Positions 51,601 through 62,915 are shown, numbered from the stretch's first letter. The stretch: 64,000 bases of DNA from Heligmosomoides polygyrus polygyrus (GCA_947396885.1 OX377203.1:29701253-29765252), one strand, 5' to 3'. Notes: generated by a model not told the origin, from the sequence alone. Made by a program: numbers and translations.

Positions 51601-54600
51601 GACCTATCTTCGATTGCTTTTGTTCCAAAGTTTTAATAGAAAACTGTTTTAAACCATCTCGAATAACACCTGCCATGAGCAAGGCGTCGTGTGGTGCCTT
51701 GGAGTCCTTTCACCTCACACGAGTACCGTCTTTCCTGTCCTACCACAAGGTGAGCGTCTGCAGTTTGAGTGTGTCTTAAAGAAAACTCGCAAGTCTTTTT
51801 GCCTGCATGCTCTACTTAAAATTAGTTCGTTGCTTTACTCGTTAACGTGTTCGCTTCCGCTTCTTGAAAGCGTACGAACGCTTCGAAGTCATATGATGAC
51901 AAATTCTCTCGACTACAGAAAGCTCAACTCCGAATCGTTGAGAGGCTGATTAGCAGAAACTGTAGTGCAAGTACCACATCCCATTGTAACCTCCTGGAGG
52001 AGGAGAAGCAGTACCCGGTAGATTACGAATAGTACCTATCCCAATCTGAATAGCAAAACTGAGGTATTGTTGGCGTCCCCGACTTTGTTTGGATGGGCAT
52101 TCCACGAAAGTGGAGCCGTGCACGCCCTGTATGTACGTATACATATAGGGTGCGCCTTTGTGCACTACTGTCAAAAATTCGGGATTCCAGATAATCGCAT
52201 CAAAACGCATGTATCCTTGCTTGCTTAACGCCGATAGCGCATTCACCATCAGATGAGACTCCTCTGCTCTGATGGTGAATGCGCTATCGGCCTCAATCAA
52301 GGTTCGAAGTTCGGATCCTGCCAAGGGCCCACCAAGCTTTCCATCCTTTTGGGGTCGGTGAATTAGTACCGCACTTGTTTGCGAAGGATGAAATGCTGAC
52401 TTCCTTACATGATGACTACCGCAAGTGATTGTATAGCCTAAGTGATACATATTCAAACTGTCTTCAATGTATCCCACAGAAGTAAAATATGTGGTGCATC
52501 TCACAAAAGGATTGGTGAACACCGCGCTCCAATCTTTACCATATTACTCGAGTTTCGCCAGCAAAACACTAATGATGAGTTAACAAATGAAGTAGAAGTT
52601 TAGAACTTTTTTACACACAAAAAGGGATATCTCAAGAGTAAAATTACTCATTATATATCAGTTTCACGTCGAATCGGACACTTTTGACATTAAGTTGGAA
52701 AATTTTTACGTCAAATCGGACACTTTTCTAAGCCAGCCGAAGACTGGAAATCAAAGCGAACTCTTCCAAATCGAAACGAGCTTCTTCTACTTTACTGCTT
52801 CTACTGGAGACCCTCCAGAAAGGTTAGAATAGTTTTTTTGCTGAAGGATAAATTTGGTATAACTTTCTTTGAAGTTTTAATTCACCTCCTAGTAGGAGAA
52901 CATGTAGTTTGAAATTCTATAAAATTTTTATTTTCGAGGAAAAAACAATGATTTATAGCTGGTTTTAAAGAGCAAGAAGGTGGCCATTTTAGTGCCAAAA
53001 CAGAGATCGCGCCATGCCCTTGTCTGAAACTTCGCGATTTTTATTCGATTAAGGGCCAAATTTCAGTTCACATGTAGTTTCACACCTGCAAATGGTGCAA
53101 CGTAAGCAGTTATAAGAATACACATATCCTCACATTGAGGCTGCATGTAAGCAGTCAAAGCAGTACACTATCAATCAAATAAATGTAGCGGTGAAGTTTT
53201 TAAGTGCATGGCGCGAACTAGCCTTTTAGTGCACGACTTGGTCGTTGCCTTGTTTCGAAACAAAGTTTAATCTATTATTTTTTCAAAAAAATTATAAAAT
53301 TATTACACATATTGGAACAGGCGAACTAAAAAAATTTCAAAGAAATTTATACAAAATTTTTCTTGGACGGGTCTGTAGTTTATCCTGCCTGAAGGTCACT
53401 ACGATTTGGAAGAGCTGAATTTGATTTAAAAATTCTTACGCTAGCTTAGGAGAGTGCCCAATTAGATTTGAAAAGCGTCCAATTCGACGTGAAAATGGTA
53501 TGTCCTCTGTCAGCCACAATGACTGTCTCAATCCTTGGCCTGAAGCGCTCGCATAAACAAATAAATAGGTTTCACTCCTAAGCAACGGCATACCGAAGCC
53601 ATACTCAAGTGTCATTCCAGCTTCTGAAGTCAGCCGGCGCCAGGTTCCTTGGGACGTCAGATGCAGATTCTGCCATTAAATACAAGAAACCACTGATGGA
53701 CTTAAGGGATCTGAAAGTGCAGCCAAAAGAAAAAGTGGTCATAGTCCTTGGTGAGCACTAGGTTACCGACTGTCACTCGATAATGTGGGCAGGGTTCACT
53801 GCGAGTTTCAGGCGACGAGGGCGTGGGCGTTTCCGAGGAGGTGATCGACAACTGCGATCTGCTGCTGTCCATCAACTCCGCTAACAGTAAGAAGACCAGC
53901 GTCAATTCACTGAACGTCTCCGTAGTAGCAGGTAAGGCGTAACTTCTTCCGCGAAATGTTGGGGATTCGTACACGGCCGTTCGTAATGCATAGGGTGCGG
54001 CGCGTTAGGAGGCGCTATTTCGTGGGCATGATCCTGACCACTTTCCATTTGACCTGTGATAGTAGGAATGCGTGGCGACGTATCCGGAGGAGGCTCCTGC
54101 TGTAGCGTGCACCCGACTCCAGGTTCTTGATTGGCAGTTCACCTGCGAAGACTTTTATCCAGGGCAGCTGAATTGGTACCAGACTTGTCTGGGAAGGATA
54201 AAGCGCGGACGTATCTATCGGCTGGCCATTGAGAATTGTAAAGGCCAAATACGCATTCAAGTTGCCTCCACGAAGTCCTTCAGAAATGATGTGCGAGACG
54301 CATCGCAAAAGGGATCCTTACCCTTCTTTGTAAATCCTCTCCTTTCATGGAGCGAAGGCGCGTAGGAGTAGGGTTGCTAGTCTCCCACCTCTCTCTTCAA
54401 ATCTCGGCATTGTATTCCCAGAGAGAACAGACACAGTAAGGTTAGCCTATTTGGAGAAAGGGCCGTGAGATGAAACTAGCACTATCGAGGGATTCAGTGT
54501 GATGATTCAAGCCATTTTCTTCAAGTCTCAAGGGGCTGTTACCGCGGTTGCATGGTGTCTACGCGATCACGGACAGTTGGTCATAAAGGAAAATATAGTG

Positions 54601-55177
54601 AGATGTGGTCGGTAATTCCCTGGTAGCTTCCGATGGACATCTCCAAGGGAGGGGTGATTTCTCGCATCACTGTCTCTTACCATTGCTATTCTCCGCACTC
54701 CTTTGGAACACCGGCTCGACGTCGCACTGTAGTGCGACTAAGGTTCAAACGCAGCACAAAGGGACATGGTACCAATTTCTCTCCAGAAATTATACTTGTG
54801 CTCGAACCACTCGAATAAGTGTTCGAATAACCTTCACTAGAATTTCAAATCCGAGCACATTCGGAAAACGTTGTTTTTTGAATACTCGAATATTCAAAAA
54901 TGGCGTTTTCCGAATGTGCTCGGGTTTGAATATGCAAAAAATCTCGCGTTTTTCGAATGTATTAAAATTCGAATATTCAGAAAAGCTACAGTTTTTGAAT
55001 ATACTCGAATTCGAATATTCGAAATTTGTGAGCATTCGAAGCCATTCGAATATTCGAAAAAATTTCGAGGACAGGTGTACCGGAAACGCCCCTGTTGACC
55101 GATATTTCCGTTGATTATGTGCTTCGCATTCAGGTATTCTGCTCCACCACATCGCTGCTGCAAGACAGTCTCAATGA
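48699..55177 (+). CDS. Mitochondrial SpoU-family rRNA 2'-O-methyltransferase (MRM1-like)
   Basis: SpoU/TrmH enzymes methylate ribose 2'-OH using SAM through a knotted fold; MRM1 modifies mitochondrial large-subunit rRNA. Exons: 48699-48850, 48909-49028, 51222-51345, 51402-51574, about 51654-51749, 53621-53750, 53812-53931, 55134-55177 (TGA). The N-terminal substrate-binding part has GEAVFGVYPVLEALATGKR. Motif 1 is DNVLDPGNLGAIARSAMFFG, motif 2 VVIVLGDEGVGVSEEV, motif 3 SLNVSVVAGILLHHI. The first 17 residues (MHSMVSLPKIPPTLPRM) lack acidic residues, compatible with import. Every junction is phase-consistent except 51574/51654: the good donor GTGAGC leaves phase 2, and no AG in the short gap restores the frame, although PAMSKASCGALE clearly continues the protein. 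About 320 residues, normal for the family. Third gene of a candidate operon; convergent with the drebrin-like gene. Confidence 0.88.
49302..49793 (+). mobile_element. RTE-like retrotransposon C-terminal fragment (second family)
   Basis: An open frame reads ACAFSDFSRRPQTALQTHN, LRPCLYCAVEAWADTAATSK, LRNTYRALERCLMK and LGKPKYQWADHIM, the post-RT region of RTE-like elements. It differs from the 690-3566 copy. No catalytic motif is present. It lies in intron 2 of the MRM1-like gene. Confidence 0.75.
49910..50025 (+). mobile_element. RTE 3'-end fragment
   Basis: CGAGCGAGGAAGATCCACTG, 'gcacgcgacaggaacgatgg' and GATCAGCGGGACGACAGATG match the end of the 690-3566 element, with a short GATACC tail. 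It lies in the same orientation, about 115 bp after the preceding RTE-like fragment. Confidence 0.85.
52230..52291. repeat. Perfect 24-bp inverted repeat with 14-nt loop
   Basis: 52230-52253 (GCCGATAGCGCATTCACCAT plus CAGA) is exactly inverted at 52268-52291, with loop TGAGACTCCTCTGC. It lies in an intron of the MRM1-like gene, immediately beside the SINE copy at 52280-52555, whose degraded A box falls in the right arm. Confidence 0.95.
52280..52555 (+). mobile_element. tRNA-derived SINE, copy D (diverged)
   Basis: It aligns with 37038-37334 ('ttccatccttttggggtcgg', 'gaattagtaccgcacttgt', 'accgcaagtgattgtatagc'). The A box is degraded; a B-box-like GTTCGGATCCTGCC remains. Confidence 0.75.
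52664..53502. mobile_element. Non-autonomous element with long terminal inverted repeats, copy 2
   Basis: The left end CACGTCGAATCGGACACTTT is inverted at the right end (GAAAAGCGTCCAATTCGACGTG, near 53480-53502), with further inverted pairing inward (TTCACCTCCT against AGGCGAACT). The interior is AT-rich. Same family as 14412-15475. In the large intron of the MRM1-like gene. Confidence 0.7.
54075..54330 (+). mobile_element. tRNA-derived SINE, copy E
   Basis: It shares 'agcgtgcacccgactccagg', 'gaattggtaccagacttgtc', 'tgggaaggataaagcgc' and 'ggccaaatacgcattcaag' with copy B. The tail is lost. It lies in the last intron of the MRM1-like gene. Confidence 0.8.
54795..55075. repeat. TTCGAATATTCGAA palindromic repeat block
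   Basis: Many overlapping copies of TCGAATATTCGAA-type palindromes, about 20-40 bp apart, span 280 bp. The block reads nearly the same on both strands. It lies in the last intron of the MRM1-like gene, ending about 60 bp before the final exon. Confidence 0.75.
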
Positions 55178-55583
55178 AACGATAGTTCTATTAGTGGCTA
55201 TGGTACACTCTCGTGCGATGGAACTTTTCTCTCCGAAGAAAGGAACGAAGATCATATGGCACATACAAAGTGAAATAAAATCGAATAAGTTAGAGCAGAG
55301 GAGATTAAAACTGTTGAGGCGCAATCACTCGGAACATAAGAAGTGTGACAAAGTGTGAGATAACTAGATCAAACAGGGGTAGAACAACAAGTCGAAGAGA
55401 GGACGGGTAGGCTGCGAGCTGGTGTCGACTCACGAGCCGCCCAGAAGATGACCAGTTCGGATCGGAGGCGTGGGTAACGGCGTATGGTGTCAAACAATAG
55501 TGCAACGAACGACTAAAGCGAGTTAATAATGAAAGCAGAACGACTGAAGTGGGTCTCTGTTCACTACGGAGGAGTGCTGCTGG
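55178..55583. other. Convergent 3' intergenic spacer
   Basis: These 406 bp separate the stop codons of the MRM1-like gene (plus) and the drebrin-like gene (minus). Both 3' UTRs must share it. No perfect AATAAA with a clear cleavage context was identified. Confidence 0.5.
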
Positions 55584-58500
55584 TCAGATGAGATGGACGT
55601 AGTTCGCCGGGAACAGCCCGACATCTCCGCTCGGACTTCGACCACGCCACCATCCAGGGTCGACCTAGAAGAAAGGCGCATTGAACTTTACGTTCACTTG
55701 CTGGAACCTAAACAGGGTTTGCTGGAAGACTGGCTCGATCCAAGTCGAGACCGCCGGTGGGCGAACTAGAGCTGCTGATTCCACGCGCGGCTAGTCTCAC
55801 CATTAGAGATTCTGCTAACCATGAAATGGTCTCAGGCGTAAGTCTGAACGCTGAGAATGAATACCGCTGCGAGAGTTTACGACCTAAAATTGTATAAAAG
55901 TCTCTCCCATTTTTGCAAAGTCCTTAAATCTATCGAGCTAGGGGCCCAGTAATTTACTATGGAATCGCACAGTCGCAGTATTTTTGCATTTTTCTGCATA
56001 TTCGATGTCTAGAGAGCATTGCTTTGTGCGGCTCTGCAATTCCATGGTAGACTATGGAGGCTCTTAACTCGATAGGTTCAGGGACTTTGCAAGAGTGCAA
56101 CACACTTTTCTCCTATATGAGAACATTTGCCTCGGATGGAACTGGAACACATATCCAATCGATTTAACGGCAAGAATATTCATGTTACATCATAAGACTC
56201 CGTTCCTTTTATACTAGATGATATAAGGGTGTTGCACCGTAGCTTCTCGATTTTATGCCACTCGTGTATACTCTATAATTCTATTCTAGTCTATAATAGC
56301 TTCGTCCAAGGAGTTTGAGGATAGTCTCCACCGTAGTGCCGAATGTCTTGTAGGATTTCTTCAAGATTACGGCGCAGGATCCAATAGAGGATATTTTCTT
56401 GTTATGACGAAGCGGCGGAAACCGAGAACCTCATCTCTCACGAGTACACACTTATTGTTAGGTGGAGGCAGACGGCGGCATACTAAAAACGACCTGGGAT
56501 GAAGCCTCGGCGATAGAGACTGAACTCGATTCTTGGCGTACAACCGCCAGCTCAGTGAAAGCTGTCACAAGATCAGATCAGGACCAGATACCTCGTCTGG
56601 GCGAAAGCAGTGACAAGGGCTATGTTGTTGGTCATTGATTCTGGTGGGGCTGAGACTGATCCAATGCGACGTTGCGCCTTGCCGCGCTCAGTGTCCCAAG
56701 CGGCTGTGGGGAAGCGCTGCATTCCGAGGTGTTACTCCCCTTTCCACATGGTACGCATAGAGAATAATAAGAGAACCAGAGAAAATGAGTGCATCAAGCT
56801 ATATTCGCACGAATGCAGTGTTAGAACAATGTTCTGGAACTCCAAATAGCTTCAGGCTTGCAAGAATAATAAGAAAGAACAGACTCCATGTCCTCTCCTC
56901 TTGGCACTATTTTGAAACTGTTTTCAACCTCACCTGTGCTACGAGGTTGTTAGCTGGAGTGTTTATTGGCATGATGATTCGACCGCCTCGTGGTCATAAG
57001 AGGCTATACCCGTTGTACGGATAGCGGGAGCAGTAGAGATAGCGAAATGTTTGAGGAATAACGCGTTTCCATTTCTGTACACGAATCAGGATGATTCACT
57101 GGTTACTTATTTATATGCAAAGAGCAGGTAGGAGAGATAGGACTGTTCGTCACAAGCGCATAGGGGGAGTCTGGTGTACGCTGCTATCCTCTGAACATGT
57201 TGACCTGTTCCGCCCACGTACAGTGGGCAGATGGAGCCTATTCTGGTAGAGGCGTCGTCCTCGCCTACGGTAGAACCCAAGAAACGGTTCGAGGCTTTAT
57301 CTTTGCAGCTTACCCGGCCAGACGCTTCTTTTCGTGCGCTTTCTGGCTAAGGTCAGAAAGACTTAGTCGGGCAAATTGCAAATATAAACCTGAAACCGTT
57401 TTTAGACCTCTGAAGATGACGGGGGAATCAAACCGTCAGACCAATGAGTATTCCACCTAACAACCTCGTAGCAGAGATCAGCTTGAAAAAAGAAGGCAAA
57501 AATTTTGCCCAAAATGGGGAAATCATCATGCTCCGGGATATTCTGTAGAAGCAGCATTCTTAGCGCATCCTACAAGCGATTGGTTAACACCGACATTTGT
57601 CATATACCTCTTCCTAAAAACCTCAGGCAAGAAAACACCACGTATCTTACTAAACTGTTGGCTCTACCAGTTTCGTTGCGCCAGCCGTTAGAGGCTCGAG
57701 GGACCGGGTTGGAGTTGAGCCTTCATGCGCATTATAATGCGTCTCTTTTCTTTGTTCTACACATGAGCAAGAGAGCAGAGAAGACAGACACGACCTAGCA
57801 GCACCTACCTTGTCGATGTCCGTAATGATGTCGTCGGGCTCGAAAGAGATCTCTGTGCCGTCGGCTGCAACAGACGTTTTGGGAGACATAAGGTAATAGA
57901 TAGACAAACTACCAGAGCCTGAAGGCAACGAACCAGCTTGGTAATCCCACAGCGCAATAGCCTTTAGGCCTTCGGCGATATCGCATGGTGGCTCTTCATA
58001 CTGTGGCACTTTTGCAGGTAAAACTGCTCCTTAAAGCAAACTGGACGGTCATTCAGGTCACAAAATGAGCACATTGAGGTAGTGGTTACTACCTTATCAC
58101 ACTTACAAGCGCTACCTGTTCTACAGAAAACATACAAGAATGGACTGCCCAATGTAAGGATAGAAATGATTAGCAAGAGAAACAGAACCTGCTGGGACAT
58201 GAGCTGTTGACTGACTTTCAATCGGTGGTTGAGCGTTGTGGACATCGTTGAACTGAGCAGAAATAGTACCTGAATTCCACAAAGTAGACAAAAAGCGGAC
58301 GTTTACTGTGCCGAATGGTAACTACCGTTCTCGCTAACAGGCGAACTGGAGGCAAACGGTCGGGAGTGACCATTGCTCTCCTTCGGCGACTCTAAAAATG
58401 TAGTGACGTCAAAGCACCGACTGCCAGCAGCGACCGTGGACTCACCGCTCGCTCCCGCTTCATATCCGGAGTCGTTGGGAGAGTGCGACGCCGAGAAGCT

Positions 58501-61500
58501 CGAACTGGTACTGTAGCGCAGCGAGGATATATTCCCTACACAATAATGTCTTCACCTCCAGACGAACAATGGTCTGCAAATGAGAACAAACCCGACGAAG
58601 AGAACGCCGGCGAAACCCGAGGTATGGACGTCTCGACTTTCTTCTCGCGGCTAGGTATGCTCGTTGGAGCAGGAAGGTGTTCATCTAAAGCGAGTGTCAG
58701 CCATTGGTGCCTAACCACGTCGTTAGAGATGTGCGTCACCTGTCTTCTGGAACGCCTCCATCCGATCAGAGTTCAGCTTTGACGGTTCGTTTATCACTCG
58801 CCTCTGCGGTCGGGAGGAAGGATGCTCAACGGAGTTGTCGCCTTGGTACTGCTAAATTCGGCACATTGAATGTTTTACCGTAACGGACAACTGGGGAGGA
58901 CAAGGACAAGGAACGTTAAATCAGGCGCACTGGGTCTATAATTAATCCTCATTCAGTAGCTTAAGCGGACATCCTACAGCGGGCGCGATGAAGAACCACC
59001 TACTTCTCTCGGCTGAAAGCCTGAGAGTTGGGCGAAAGAATGCTTCGGTCCTCAACCGCTCGAAGACAACTATCCGGAGGAAAGCCATCTGCGAAGCTGC
59101 GCGGCTTAACACACGCGCCTGCGAGGTGGAGGTATTCAGACTCGCCCCCTAGTGGTCAACTGACGCGGGCGAACGTCGGCCGTCGCAGTACATCCAAATG
59201 ATCTCTGAATAGGACGTGAACTCGGATCGTCAAGATCTGCGGAACAAAGATCGACCTCAAACCCGTGTGGGACAAGATACCTAACTAACAACTTACAATG
59301 TCCAGGTTCCAAGAAGAAGGAAGCTGGAGATCCCTTAAACATCAATTCCCCGAGTGCCTTTATTCAAGAAGAATTTTCATTCCACTGTGAGCAAGGGTCC
59401 GAATGAGAAGAGAAAAGAACACTTCGATAGCGGAAAAAGTCCCTACAAAATCTTCCCAGCATTCACTTCAATCTAATTTCCAGCTGGTACCGTACCTTCG
59501 CACTGCCTTGCGAACAATAAGATGGAAATTACTAACAAGAGGAATGTCTACGTCTTAATCAGGGGTGTGCGTTTCCGTTACATTGTTAGATTTCGTTAAA
59601 AAGAATAGATAGCTGTGCAGTACTGTTTGAATCGAAAAATAAGAGGGCCTTTCGATGCACCATCTTCACCTTCAAATGCGGGCACCTTCAAATGAAACCT
59701 TTGTAACTTCTTGAACTTTGACAACTTTCGAAATCAAACTGGACACCTTCCTATTAAAAACGAACGCCTTCCAAATTAAATTATTGAAAATTGCTCCAAC
59801 AGCCCTTAGGATTCATACTCATACAGTATAATGAAATAAAATATTGGGAAAATTTCGAAAGAATAGGAAAGGCTGTTTGAAAATAAATTTAATCATTTAA
59901 TAGTTTAATTTTAAAGGCGTTCAGAGCGGTCAGGGCGTAGACTGTAACAATAAAGAAAGCCCGACAGTACCCGCAGATGACTACTTTATTAAATTACAAA
60001 TTTCAAAGTCTACCTTGGAACTGCAGGTGGACAGCAGATCAATATGTACTTCCAACAGGAGACAATGGCAGATATTACGAGGCAGACAAACGTTCAAAAG
60101 GTGGAGTACAGCTGGACAATTCTTTACCATAAACCACCCCCGGGTCTTGTTTTTATCGTCTAGCGTTAAACACCATTTGAATGGCTTGCACTTCATAATA
60201 AAAAAAGACCCCTTTGTTCTTCAAGGACCAGTCTTCTATCTTCTGGAACAAAGATATTCATGATCTCCGTCAATTGCAATCTCCTTAAATTTCAATTCCC
60301 AATCTCTGTTTATAACCTTCCTTCACCTCATTCCGATTTGTGTTTACTGGTCGTCTACTTAGTGCTGTTTTATTCTGGTTTCTATTATAGTTCCTTTTCT
60401 TTTCAAAGATATGCCTCTATTACCCAATCTACTATAGATTTTTTTTCGTGTTATTTCATACGTGATCGTTTTACGTTGTTTGTTCACGTCCCAATAAAGT
60501 AAATTAAAGTAAAGTCTTGGCGCAAGTTGATAGATGGAGGCCGATCTTAATGGTACCTATTTCAGATGTCTCGCTCTGGTTGCTTAAATAAGGTGAAATA
60601 CATTGTCTGGTGCCCAAACATTCGAGAATTTATGAATCAACCTGACAGTTTCCTTCTTCTCCAAGTAGGGAGACGCTCAAAGGACAGGCTCTACCATCAG
60701 AATGAAGTAGATTACCCCTCGTGAAGAGCCGGTTGCCGGCAGCTTAGCGACCTCCCTTCGGATGACGTCCGGCTCGACATCCATTTCACTTCGAGCGTAG
60801 ATCGTCACGTGCACCATCTTTAAGAAGCGTCGAACAGCGTCGATGTGCGATGTCGTCGACGCCACTCGAGCCGACGGAACTCCTTCTCCTTGCTAAAATT
60901 GTTTTTGTGCACTTTTGAGTATAACAACCCTTTGACAGTGGAAGGTTCTGCTCACCCAGTGGACGAGGACGATTTTCGTCAACGCATTTTTGTCCAGACA
61001 TACACCAATCACTCCATACTGCAGCCTTCCGGAGTTGAAGCTCGTCGCGAACTCTTCAAGTCCGTAGTCTGGAAATTTTCACCAATGGTAATCATGGTTA
61101 TGGATGGAAATCAATAGGTGGGTACAAGAGCCCGGCTCAAGTCTGAATCAGGCACCCTGATCACCTCGCAGCGCCAGTCTAATGGAAAAGAAACTCAAAA
61201 GTTGCAGTGCGATGGGCTGATTAGGTTCTTGTAACTTTTACTCTCCAAATCTTTTTAAACAAGCATTGTGAATATTCACGGGACAGCGGATTTTCCCAAA
61301 TTATGTCGAGGAAGCAGAAAAGAAAAAGGGCTAACCTCCTTCATCGCCCACTTTTATGACATTCGAAGTTCCTTCGTAGTCAAAAATCACCCTGAAAAGA
61401 TTGATCCTCATGCGCTCTCTGGCAGACACACTGAAAGCTGAGCCTACCATTCGTCGTTGGTCTTCGACGAGATGACTCGGTCATACGCGGCCTGCAACGC

Positions 61501-61530
61501 CGGGCCATGTTTTTGAAAATTTAATGTCAT
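55584..61530 (-). CDS. dbn-1: Drebrin-like/Abp1 actin-binding protein (ADF-H plus SH3)
   Basis: The family links F-actin to endocytosis and cortical signalling through an N-terminal ADF-H domain and a C-terminal SH3 domain. Exons read on the minus strand: 61530-61448 (MTLNFQKHGPALQAAYDRVI), 61391-61336 (VIFDYEGTSNVIKVG), 61068-60956 (DYGLEEFATSFNSGRLQYGV), 60892-60716 (GEGVPSARVASTTSH and HVTIYARSEMDVEPDVI), then 58535-58446, 58391-58326, 58008-57934 (GLKAIALWDYQA), 57864-57809 (ADGTEISFEPDDIITDIDK) and 55664-55584 (VDPGWWRGRSPSGDVGLFPA, stop TGA). Phases agree throughout each block. The SH3 has the ALWDYQA, acidic RT loop, WW and PANYV residues needed for proline-peptide binding. The polar middle region, 58535 to 60716, has candidate exons I could not join. 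One 69-bp intron and one 54-bp intron lie in the 3' half, but 2.1 kb separates the last two exons. Confidence 0.88.
55911..56093. mobile_element. Hairpin MITE, 183 bp
   Basis: The left arm TTTTGCAAAGTCCTTAAATC with TATCGAGCTAGGGGCC is inverted at 56059-56093 (GGCTCTTAACTCGATAGGTT, then CAGGGACTTTGCAAG). An inner pair, ACTATGGAATCGCACAG against 'gctctgcaattccatggtag', adds a second stem. Related to 47145-47425. In the last intron of the drebrin-like gene. Confidence 0.8.
56100..57800. other. Large last intron of the drebrin-like gene
   Basis: Apart from the MITE at its left side, no repeat or exon is recognised. Plus-strand frames at 56610-56849 and 57197-57460 have no motif and are treated as chance. 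Confidence 0.4.
59690..59800. repeat. Fragment of the long-terminal-repeat element family
   Basis: 'gaaatcaaactggacaccttc' and 'aacgaacgccttccaaatt' resemble the ends of 14412-15475 and 52664-53502. No second arm was found. It lies in the unresolved middle of the drebrin-like gene. Confidence 0.35.
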
Positions 61531-62273
61531 CCAGTTCTTATAGTGTCAGATTCGTTGGTAGCTAGTTGATTCTGCACCAGAACTTACGGTATCTGAAAAG
61601 ACCGAAGGAATTTTGAAACGTCTTCAGATGCGTACGTTACGTATGAACACGCTCCAATGACATCATGGAAAACGAAGAACGCAAAAGCGCTGCCTAGGAA
61701 ATATATCCTTATTCACCTATGTACTCAGAGGTAAGCAGCTTAAAAGTATTGAAACAAGCCTAAAGACACAAAATAGAAATCGAAGCTGTGAAGATTATTA
61801 AAAACAATGAAAACAAGTTCACAGAAGGTAGCGTTCAGCCAAGAAATCGAATTAAAAAACAATAAAGTACATAAAACAACGCGGTTCGTTGCACCACCTT
61901 CCTTCTCGTTTTTGCTGTGAAGCCTGCCGACATAAAGACAACATTTGAAAGAAAAGACAGTTAGGAGACGAAAACGGGAGATAGATCTCCTAGGCGAAAA
62001 AACGGACTCAGTCATTCTCTTCATACGTTTTATTCATTGGTGGTTTATCTACACAGTACGTGCCACATATGCATCTGCCCTAATTTTGCCAATCCCAAAC
62101 TTCTATCGGACTTTCAAAACCGTTTTTTGGAACACCCATATTGGTTGAGTAGAAAAACCACAGGTAAGGTACACGTAAATTTAGGAAGCTTATACATGCG
62201 GAAGTTCTTAAAAACTTCTGACAACGTATTTTGACCGTAACACAATTATAAGTCCACTTGGGAAACGCGGGTG

Positions 62274-62440
62274 AAATGGACGGCTCGAACAACGCACTTC
62301 CATCATCGTCGTGTAGAGTCAAGACGCCGCGGTACGTCGTCTGTTCGAGCAGGAACTGCCTCGAACAATCGCCGGTTATGGAATTGGGTGGACGAATGTC
62401 GCCATTGCCGGGAGAATCCTTTAACGTGGTAGCGTCTCTG
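62274..62440 (-). other. Exon-like open stretch of an unassigned gene
   Basis: Downstream of an ATATCAG acceptor, the minus strand stays open with a protein-like composition: DSPGNGDIRPPNSITGDCSR and LLEQTTYRGVLTLHDDDG. A GTGCGT donor follows the DDDG part. I do not recognise the family. It lies about 750 bp upstream of the drebrin-like start on the same strand, so it could be a 3' exon of the preceding gene. Confidence 0.3.
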
Positions 62441-62734
62441 ATATTCCTATGGTGAATCCCGATTAATACGACTATGGCAAAGACTCAGAATGAGCATGGA
62501 AGCATTGCAGTAGGTGTGAGTTATTTACTATCGAAGAATATACTCCGGAGCGCGTCGCAACAGCGTCTGGTCGAAGAAATCGTCGTGTGATAGACAGTTT
62601 TGTGACAAAACGGGTAAGGCGGTACGAAGGCGGCTCCCACAGAATCCTTGAAGGTTTTTGCACCAGTGCTACAATAGTGCACTTCTCGAAAGCATGCGGC
62701 GCATCCAAAAACAGCATGAACAAGAACAGCGCTG

Positions 62735-62915
62735 CTCAATCCTTTGGGATGCGCCACGCATCTTATTTCTAGGATGTCGTGGAGGCAATTTAAATGCGTA
62801 TTTGACCTATACAATGACCTGCGGTGGTCAGCCGATGAACAGCTCAGGAAGATGGAAGGCTTGGTTAGCCTATGCGGGAAACCGAAATAAGAACTTCCAT
62901 CCAACTTCGCTACCA
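62735..62915 (-). mobile_element. tRNA-derived SINE, copy F (truncated)
   Basis: It carries 'ctttgggatgcgcc', 'aggatgtcgtggaggcaatt', 'tacaatgacctgcggtggtc' and 'agccgatgaaca'. A deletion removes the mid-body, and the tRNA head is lost after 'gaaaccgaaat'. Confidence 0.8.

Noticed and set aside
51950..52522. 190-codon minus-strand ORF in an MRM1 intron
   Set aside because: The N-terminal half is SINE sequence read backwards and the centre is the perfect hairpin; no protein family is evident in the rest.
58020..58245. Minus-strand frame with a hydrophobic segment (LFLLLIISILTLGSPFLYVF)
   Set aside because: It lies wholly inside an intron defined by phase-matched exons of the drebrin-like gene and has no homology or independent signals.
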